Positions 1 to 3,743 of a stretch of DNA of 5,488 nt are shown piece by piece. This stretch comes from Anaeromyxobacter sp. (lineage in GTDB: Bacteria > Myxococcota > Myxococcia > Myxococcales > Anaeromyxobacteraceae). The position numbers were made by a program, and so were the translations under genes. The notes below the pieces were generated by a model. That model searched no databases. It worked only from the letters and a program-made list of their open reading frames with translations, and was not told the origin of the DNA. Location of the stretch: the NCBI GenBank assembly GCA_020028115.1, contig JAHWYA010000168.1, positions 1-5,488 of the forward strand, written 5' to 3'. How positions within the stretch are numbered: position 1 is the stretch's first letter; each line of letters begins with the position of its first letter.

Positions 1-435
1 GAGTCCCTCCCAGGCCACGACGCGGCGCGGACCGCCAGGCTCCGCGCGCGCCTCGCCGCGCTCGCGCGCCCGGTGCGGGTCCCGATCCAGGCGTCCGACC
101 GGAACGCGGGCGCGCTCCGGCTCGCCGCGAAGAACGCCGCCGCGGCGGGGGTCGCGGACGCCATCCGCTTCTCCCGCGAGGACGCCGAGCGCGTCGTCCC
201 GCCGCCCGGTCCGGGGCTCTGCGCGGTGAACCCGCCCTGGGGCGTCCGGCTCGACGAGGCGGCGCGCGAGGCGTGGGCGGCGCTCGGCGCCCTGTGGCCG
301 AGGCTCGCCGGCTGGGACGTCGCCGTGCTCGGCCCCGACCGCGGCTTCGAGCGGCTCCTGCCGGGCGCGCCGTCGTCCGCGCTCCCGCTTCGCCCGGGCG
401 GCGTCGCGTGCCGCCTCCTCCGGTACGCGCCGTAG
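1..435 (+). CDS. Class I SAM-dependent RNA methyltransferase, RlmL/COG0116-like, C-terminal part
   Basis: This is the last 144 codons of a gene cut by the left edge. The frame is open from base 1 to the TAG at 433-435, so the GTG at 73 is an internal valine and not the start. The fragment shows the second half of a Rossmann methyltransferase fold. A strand ending in the acidic residue of 'ASDRN' (motif II, SAM ribose contact) is followed by a helix, 'LAAKNAAAAGV', and then the catalytic motif IV as 'NPPWG' near base 230. The layout matches the RlmL/YpsC (COG0116, UPF0020) enzymes that methylate guanine N2 in 23S rRNA. These usually carry an N-terminal THUMP domain, which would lie outside the window. 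The usual NPPY tetrad reads NPPW here, a tolerated aromatic swap. Family membership is fairly sure, but the target base is not. The gene ends 63 bases before the importer operon and is probably unrelated to it. Confidence 0.85.
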   Translation, partial: ESLPGHDAARTARLRARLAALARPVRVPIQASDRNAGALRLAAKNAAAAGVADAIRFSREDAERVVPPPGPGLCAVNPPWGVRLDEAAREAWAALGALWPRLAGWDVAVLGPDRGFERLLPGAPSSALPLRPGGVACRLLRYAP

Positions 436-437
436 GT

Positions 438-469
438 CGCCCCGCTCCGGGGCGCGCCCCCCGGCGCGC
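438..469 (+). terminator. GC-rich alternative hairpins after the methyltransferase gene (possible terminator)
   Basis: Two perfect stems sit 2 to 34 bases after the methyltransferase stop. CGCCCC (438-443) pairs with GGGGCG (449-454) across a 5-base loop. GCGCGCC (452-458) pairs with GGCGCGC (463-469) across a CCCC loop. They share bases 452-454, so both cannot form fully at once. There is no T-run after either, so this is not a classical intrinsic terminator. In such GC-rich DNA, chance stems are common. The position between two apparent transcription units is the main argument for function. Confidence 0.25.
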
Positions 470-498
470 AGCGGCCGTGCGGGCAGGCGACGGGAGAG

Positions 499-1470
499 GT
501 GCGCACACATCCTGCCGGCATGTGGAGGGACCTGCTCGGTCGCTTCCTCGCCGCGAGGTGGGGTAGGCCGCGCGTCGAGCGCGCCGGGCTCTTCCCGCGC
601 CGCGCGCGCGCCGGCCGGCCGAAGATCGACGTCCACGACGTCGGCCACCACTTCGCGCGGGTCGTGGCGCTCCACGACGTGAACGTGAAGATCCACGCGG
701 GCGAGTTCGTGTGCCTCCTCGGCCCGTCCGGCTGCGGGAAGACGACGCTCCTCTACGCGCTCGCGGGGCACATCCAGCCGTCCGGCGGCCGCGTCTCGAT
801 CGACGGCGTCGAGGTGAAGGGGCCCGCTCCGGACCGGCTCCTCGTGTTCCAGGAGCCGGCGCTGTTCCCGTGGCTCACCGTGCGGCAGAACATCGTGTAC
901 CCGCTGCGCGCGCGCGGGCTCACGCGCCGCGAGGCGGCGGACCGCGCGAGCGCGTTCATCCCGCTCGTCCAGCTCGAGGGGTTCGACGACGCCCTGCCGC
1001 ACCAGCTCTCCGGCGGGATGCGCCAGCGCGTCCAGCTCGCCCGCGCGCTCGCGGTGGACCCCGCGGTGCTCCTCATGGACGAGCCGTTCGGCGCCCTCGA
1101 CGCGCAGACGCGGAGCGCGATGCACCAGCTCCTGCAGCAGATCTGGCTGCGCGACCGGAAGACGGTGGTGTTCGTGACGCACGACGTGCGGGAGGCGCTC
1201 GTCCTCGGCGACCGGGTGGTCGTGATGGCGGCGCGGCCCGGGCGCGTGCTCCACGACCTCGACGTGCGGCTCCCGCGGCCGCGCGACCCGGACGAGCCGA
1301 AGCTCGTCGAGCTGTCCCGGTGGATCCGCGCGGAGCTGCGCCGGACCGAGGCGGCCGCCGCGCAGGACGAGGCGGAGGAGCCGCCTCGAACGGAGGACGG
1401 AGATGCTCGGGTGGGTGAAGGGCGCAGCGCTCCTCGCGGGTGGCCTCCTGACGTGGGAGCTCCTCTCTAG
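499..1470 (+). CDS. ABC importer ATPase, nitrate/sulfonate/taurine family (SsuB/TauB-like)
   Basis: This is the cytoplasmic subunit that hydrolyses ATP to drive the importer formed with the next two genes. Residue numbers count from the GTG at 499. All nucleotide-binding motifs are intact and in order: Walker A GPSGCGKTT (75-83), Q-loop Q118, signature LSGGM (170-174), Walker B VLLMDEP (190-196), D-loop ALD (199-201) and switch histidine H228 in VTHD. The phrases 'FQEPALFPWLTV' and 'MDEPFGALDAQTR' are typical of SsuB/TauB/NrtD ATPases. The start is uncertain. The GTG at 499 has a purine run (492-498) directly against it, while the ATG at 520 has no good ribosome site. Either choice leaves about 35 to 42 extra basic, arginine-rich residues before the first strand (KIDVHDV). 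The C-terminus carries a low-complexity Ala/Glu/Arg/Pro tail from about residue 284. Its last 22 or so residues are read from DNA shared with the permease gene. Family sure; substrate unknown. Confidence 0.93.
   Translation: MRTHPAGMWRDLLGRFLAARWGRPRVERAGLFPRRARAGRPKIDVHDVGHHFARVVALHDVNVKIHAGEFVCLLGPSGCGKTTLLYALAGHIQPSGGRVSIDGVEVKGPAPDRLLVFQEPALFPWLTVRQNIVYPLRARGLTRREAADRASAFIPLVQLEGFDDALPHQLSGGMRQRVQLARALAVDPAVLLMDEPFGALDAQTRSAMHQLLQQIWLRDRKTVVFVTHDVREALVLGDRVVVMAARPGRVLHDLDVRLPRPRDPDEPKLVELSRWIRAELRRTEAAAAQDEAEEPPRTEDGDARVGEGRSAPRGWPPDVGAPL
1392..1396 (+). promoter_or_regulatory. Ribosome binding site of the permease gene
   Basis: GGAGG lies 6 bases before the ATG at 1403, inside the ATPase coding region. 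It fixes the permease start despite the 68-base overlap, because no better-placed start follows. Confidence 0.75.
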
Positions 1471-2170
1471 GCTCGGCCCCTGGCCGCGGTGGCTCTTTCC
1501 CGGCCCCGCGGCGGTCGCCTCGAGCCTCGTCGCGATGGGGGCGGACGGGCGGCTCGGGGCGGCGGTCCTGCGCTCGCTCGGGCGGCTCGCGCAGGGGTAT
1601 TCCCTGTCGGTCGCGATCGGCGTCCCGCTCGGCGTCGCCACCGCCCGCAGCGCGCTCGTCCGGACCGCGGTCCGCCCGGTCGTGCTCGGGATGCAGGCGC
1701 TCCCGTCGATCTGCTGGCTCCCCCTCGCGATCCTGTGGTTCGGCCTCTCGGAGGCGGCGATCCTCTTCGTCGTCGTCATGGGGTCGCTCCTCGCCGTGGC
1801 GATCGGGACCGAGGACGCCGTCTCGAGCGTGGATCCCATCCTGCTCCGGGCCGCGGGCACCCTCGGGATCCGCGGGCCGCGCTTCTACTACGGCGTGCTG
1901 CTCCCGGGGGCGCTCCCCGGCGTGCTGACGGGGCTCAAGCTCGGCTGGAGCTTCGCGTGGCGCGCGCTCATGGCCGGCGAGCTGCTGTTCGTCGCGGGCG
2001 GCCTCGGCCAGCTCCTCCAGGCCGGCCGCGAGCTCCTCGACGCCGCCCAGGTGATGGGCGTGATGGTGGCCATCGTGGCGATCGGCATGACGGTCGACCG
2101 GGTGCTGTTCCGGGTCCTCGAGCTCCGCGTCCGCAGGCGGTGGGGCCTCGTCGAGGCCGCCGCGGCGTAG
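1403..2170 (+). CDS. ABC importer permease, nitrate/sulfonate/taurine family (SsuC/TauC-like)
   Basis: This inner-membrane subunit of 255 residues is close to the usual family length and probably acts as a homodimer forming the translocation path. Hydrophobic segments fall at about residues 5-23, 66-80, 92-113, 116-137, 187-205 and 217-238, giving about six membrane spans. 'ALPSICWLPLAILWFG' (99-114) is the family hallmark in the third span. The cytoplasmic EAA loop that docks on the ATPase is at about 147-177: LLRAAGTLGI, then LLPGALPGVLTG, with the conserved glycine and LP. The first EAA residue reads R rather than E, a common variation. The ATG at 1403 is chosen because a strong GGAGG precedes it by 6 bases. 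The gene overlaps the ATPase by 68 bases in a different frame and sits 12 bases before the preferred ATG of the binding protein, so translation of the three is probably coupled. Substrate not deducible. Confidence 0.92.
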   Translation: MLGWVKGAALLAGGLLTWELLSRLGPWPRWLFPGPAAVASSLVAMGADGRLGAAVLRSLGRLAQGYSLSVAIGVPLGVATARSALVRTAVRPVVLGMQALPSICWLPLAILWFGLSEAAILFVVVMGSLLAVAIGTEDAVSSVDPILLRAAGTLGIRGPRFYYGVLLPGALPGVLTGLKLGWSFAWRALMAGELLFVAGGLGQLLQAGRELLDAAQVMGVMVAIVAIGMTVDRVLFRVLELRVRRRWGLVEAAAA

Positions 2171-2175
2171 GGGAA
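2170..2175 (+). promoter_or_regulatory. Ribosome binding site of the binding-protein gene
   Basis: GGGGAA starts at the last base of the permease stop codon. It lies 7 bases before the ATG at 2183 but only 1 base before the GTG at 2177. The spacing favours the ATG as the real start, two codons after the longest reading. Confidence 0.55.
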
Positions 2176-2182
2176 CGTGCCG

Positions 2183-3163
2183 ATGCGCGCAGCGACCGTC
2201 GCCCTCGCCGTGCTCGCCGCGGCGCTCGCGCCCGGGTGCCGCGAGGAGCCCCCGGCGGACCGGCCCCTGCGGCTCGGGTACTTCCCGAACATCACCCACG
2301 GCCAGGCGCTCGTCGGCGTGGACGATGGGACCATCGCGCGCGAGCTCGGCGGGAAGCTCGACCCCAAGATGTTCAACGCCGGCCCCTCCGCGATGGAGGC
2401 GCTCCTCGTCGGCGACCTCGACGCGTCGTACGTCGGCGCGGGCCCCGCGGTGATCGCGTACTTCCGGTCGGAGCGGGCCGGTCTCCGCGTCGTCGCGGGC
2501 GCGGTCTCGGGCGGCGCGGTCCTCGTCGTCCGCGACGCGCGCTCGGCGCAGGACCTCGCCGGCAAGCGGGTCGGCAGCCCGCAGCTCGGCAACACGCAGG
2601 ACGTCGCGCTCCGCACCTGGCTGCGCGCGCACGGCCTCTCCGACCGGGGTGGTCCGCGGGGCGTCGAGGTCACCCCGCTCACGAACGCGGACAACCTCGC
2701 GATGTTCAGGCGCGGCGATCTCGCGGGCGCGTGGGTGCCCGAGCCGTGGGGCGCCCGGCTCGTCGCGGAGGCAGGCGGGCGGATCCTCGTCGACGAGCGA
2801 TCGCTCTGGGAGGGAGGCCGGTTCCCGACGACGATCCTCGTCGTCTCGCCGCGTGCCCTCGAGCGCCGGCCCGCGGACGTCGCCGCGCTCCTCCGCGCGC
2901 ACGTCGCCCTCACGCGCAGGTGGCAGGCGGATCCGGAGGGGTTCGGTCGGCTCGCGAACGAGGCGTACGGCCGCCGGACGGGGAAGCCGCTGAAGGACGC
3001 GGTCCTCCGGGACGCCCTGTCGCGGCTCGAGCCGCTCGACGATCCCATGCCCGCGCAGCTCGCGCGCCTCGCGCAGCACGCCCAGGCGCTCGGCTTCGCG
3101 CCGCCCGGCGACCCCTCGGGCATGGTGGACGCGACCATCCTCCGGGAGGTCGCCCGCCGGTGA
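2183..3163 (+). CDS. Lipoprotein substrate-binding protein of the SsuA/TauA/NMT1-like ABC importer
   Basis: This 326-residue protein should capture the ligand outside the inner membrane and deliver it to the permease. A short signal peptide (MRAA, then a hydrophobic run to residue 16) ends in LAPGC, giving a lipid-anchored Cys19. The lipobox is loose, with Ala and Pro at -3 and -2. The mature part begins 'LRLGYFPNITHGQALVG' (29-45), a standard opening for the SsuA/NMT1-like type 2 periplasmic binding fold. Further family landmarks are 'FNAGPSAMEAL' (64-74), 'ASYVGAGPAVIAY' (81-93), 'GSPQLGNTQDVALR' (131-144) and 'GAWVPEPWGARLV' (182-194). Such proteins are usually annotated as sulfonate or nitrate binders, but the ligand pocket cannot be interpreted without a structure. 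It is the last gene of the operon, and its stop lies 21 bases from a convergent small gene. A GTG at 2177 would add two residues but has poor ribosome-site spacing. Confidence 0.92.
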   Translation: MRAATVALAVLAAALAPGCREEPPADRPLRLGYFPNITHGQALVGVDDGTIARELGGKLDPKMFNAGPSAMEALLVGDLDASYVGAGPAVIAYFRSERAGLRVVAGAVSGGAVLVVRDARSAQDLAGKRVGSPQLGNTQDVALRTWLRAHGLSDRGGPRGVEVTPLTNADNLAMFRRGDLAGAWVPEPWGARLVAEAGGRILVDERSLWEGGRFPTTILVVSPRALERRPADVAALLRAHVALTRRWQADPEGFGRLANEAYGRRTGKPLKDAVLRDALSRLEPLDDPMPAQLARLAQHAQALGFAPPGDPSGMVDATILREVARR

Positions 3164-3165
3164 GG

Positions 3166-3190
3166 CGCGACGCCCTCCCCGGCGTCAGCG
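3166..3190. terminator. Dyad between convergent genes (possible bidirectional terminator)
   Basis: GACGCC (3169-3174) pairs with GGCGTC (3181-3186) across a CTCCCC loop. Allowing one bulged A at 3187 adds three more pairs, 3166-3168 with 3188-3190. The dyad fills the 21-base gap between the binding-protein stop and the stop of the convergent small gene, and it covers that second stop codon. No T-run follows on either strand, so a role in termination rests mainly on position. Confidence 0.35.
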
Positions 3191-3397
3191 GCTCGCCGCC
3201 ACCCGGCGGCGCGCGTGCGCCCTCGGGGACGCCCGCACGGTCACGTCGCGCGCACCGACACGACGCGTGCCGTCCTCGAACTCGAGCTCGAACGCGAAGA
3301 GCTGGGCGGCTTCCCGGACGTCCCAGGCGCGGACCCTCCCGACGACCCTCCTCGCGCCCTGGCCATGGCTGCAGACGAAGATCGATTCGCGGTGCAT
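3185..3397 (-). CDS. Small uncharacterised 70-residue protein
   Basis: I do not recognise this protein. The evidence that it is real is threefold. Codons end almost always in G or C, in step with neighbouring genes. A GGAG (minus strand, 3403-3406) lies 5 bases before the ATG. The composition is balanced, with Phe, Trp, Glu, Asp and His, unlike the Arg/Pro/Ala-rich shadow frames on the other strand. The core (about residues 15-57) alternates polar and hydrophobic residues: 'RVVGRVRAWDV', then 'LFAFELEFEDGT' and 'VGARDVTVRA'. This suggests a small beta-rich domain, possibly SH3-like, which is inference only. The last 13 residues or so are basic (HARRRVAASR). It has no signal peptide or membrane span, so it is probably cytoplasmic. 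It lies 90 bases downstream of the small membrane protein gene on the same strand and converges on the importer operon. Confidence 0.6.
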   Translation of the reverse strand: MHRESIFVCSHGQGARRVVGRVRAWDVREAAQLFAFELEFEDGTRRVGARDVTVRASPRAHARRRVAASR

Positions 3398-3402
3398 GCG
3401 CG

Positions 3403-3408
3403 CTCCGG
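3403..3408 (-). promoter_or_regulatory. Ribosome binding site of the 70-residue protein
   Basis: On the minus strand CCGGAG ends 5 bases before the ATG at 3397. The spacing supports this start and helps separate the gene from overlapping frames on the other strand. Confidence 0.5.
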
Positions 3409-3462
3409 TTTCCGGTTGGGGCGGTGGTAATGGAGTGGTCGGGACGGTGCAACACCGGAACC
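3407..3462. repeat. Imperfect inverted repeat upstream of the 70-residue gene
   Basis: GGTTTCCGGTTG (3407-3418) is matched in reverse complement by CAACACCGGAACC (3450-3462). The core is GGTT plus CCGGT, with one extra T in the left arm, and 31 bases lie between the arms. It falls wholly inside the 90-base gap between the two small genes, just before the ribosome site of the 70-residue gene. It could be an operator or a leader-RNA stem. Its right arm overlaps the start of the next GC hairpin by two bases. Confidence 0.35.
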
Positions 3463-3478
3463 GCGCGCGGGCGCGCGG
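3461..3478 (-). terminator. Strong GC hairpin just after the small membrane protein gene (possible terminator)
   Basis: CCGCGCG (3461-3467) pairs perfectly with CGCGCGG (3472-3478) around a 4-base loop. It starts 9 bases past the membrane protein stop in the minus direction. Only a short TT follows the stem on that strand (TTCCGGTGTTGC), so it lacks a proper T-run. CG-alternating stems arise easily by chance in this DNA. Confidence 0.3.
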
Positions 3479-3487
3479 GGGGCGATG

Positions 3488-3670
3488 TCACCGGATCGTC
3501 ACGTGATCTCGACGCGACCGGTCGCCTGCGTGCGGCGTCTCGCCGAGGTCGGGGAACCGCACCGATCGCCCGCTCCGCACGAGCAGCACGATGGCGATAA
3601 CGACGCCCGCGAGCGCGGCGACGACGACGACGAGGAGGGCGCGCAGCTCGGGATCGGAGGATGGCTCCAT
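3488..3670 (-). CDS. Small single-pass membrane protein, 60 residues, unrecognised
   Basis: The frame from the ATG at 3670 encodes a short acidic N-terminus (MEPSSDPEL), one strongly hydrophobic segment at about residues 11-31 (LLVVVVAALAG... IVLLV), and a basic polar tail of about 29 residues with several Arg. By the positive-inside rule the tail should be cytoplasmic. The frame stays open further upstream, but that part is Arg/Ser/Thr-rich and overlaps the end of ppk1 in another frame, so I treat it as a shadow. A perfect AGGAGG (minus strand, 3671-3676) abuts the ATG with no spacer, which is abnormal. Even so, no other in-frame start fits better. The VVVV comes from a (GTC)4 run. It starts 73 bases after the ppk1 stop on the same strand, so co-transcription is possible. 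I cannot name a function; one-helix proteins of this size are poorly conserved and hard to assign. Confidence 0.55.
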   Translation of the reverse strand: MEPSSDPELRALLVVVVAALAGVVIAIVLLVRSGRSVRFPDLGETPHAGDRSRRDHVTIR

Positions 3671-3676
3671 CCTCCT
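3671..3676 (-). promoter_or_regulatory. Shine-Dalgarno AGGAGG directly abutting a start codon
   Basis: The minus strand reads AGGAGG immediately followed by ATG at 3670. Usual spacers are about 5 to 9 bases, so either initiation is inefficient or the true start differs. The motif sits at the edge of a rare AT-rich patch (3676-3690). Confidence 0.4.
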
Positions 3677-3692
3677 AATCAAATCATTCGCG

Positions 3693-3721
3693 CGTGGCGG
3701 TTCCGTGTCGCGTGCGCCACG
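3693..3721 (-). terminator. Hairpin followed by a T-containing patch, downstream of ppk1 (possible terminator or attenuator)
   Basis: CGTGGCG (3693-3699) pairs perfectly with CGCCACG (3715-3721) around a 15-base loop, 22 bases after the ppk1 stop in the minus direction. Past the stem the minus strand reads CGCGAATGATTTGATTAGG, the most AT-rich stretch in the window. This is the best terminator-like arrangement here, though the T's are interrupted and the loop is large. If it works, it would limit read-through from ppk1 into the small membrane protein gene. Confidence 0.35.
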
Positions 3722-3743
3722 ATGTCGCGGACCGGCGCGCTCC

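Noticed and set aside
1073..3079. A 668-residue open frame on the minus strand, antisense to the importer operon
   Set aside because: It is almost entirely Arg, Pro, Glu, Ala and Asp with no domain. It mirrors well-identified ABC genes, as expected when GC-rich DNA lacks stop codons.
3420..3456. A possible minus-strand promoter (TTGCAC with a TACCAC box 17 bases on)
   Set aside because: Each box matches the sigma-70 consensus at only about three of six positions, which is expected by chance.
3215..3506. Plus-strand frames of 71 and 79 residues opposite the 70-residue gene
   Set aside because: They are Arg/Pro- or Ser-rich, lack a convincing ribosome site, and show worse codon usage than the minus-strand frame.
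1489..3600. A 703-residue open frame on the plus strand across permease and binding protein
   Set aside because: It is low-complexity and Arg/Gly/Pro/Ala-rich, out of frame with two clear genes. The same reasoning removes the minus-strand frame at 1888-3138.
3620..3631. A (GAC)4 trinucleotide run as a phase-variation repeat
   Set aside because: Four in-frame units encoding VVVV in a membrane helix are too short for slippage switching, and unit changes would not shift the frame.
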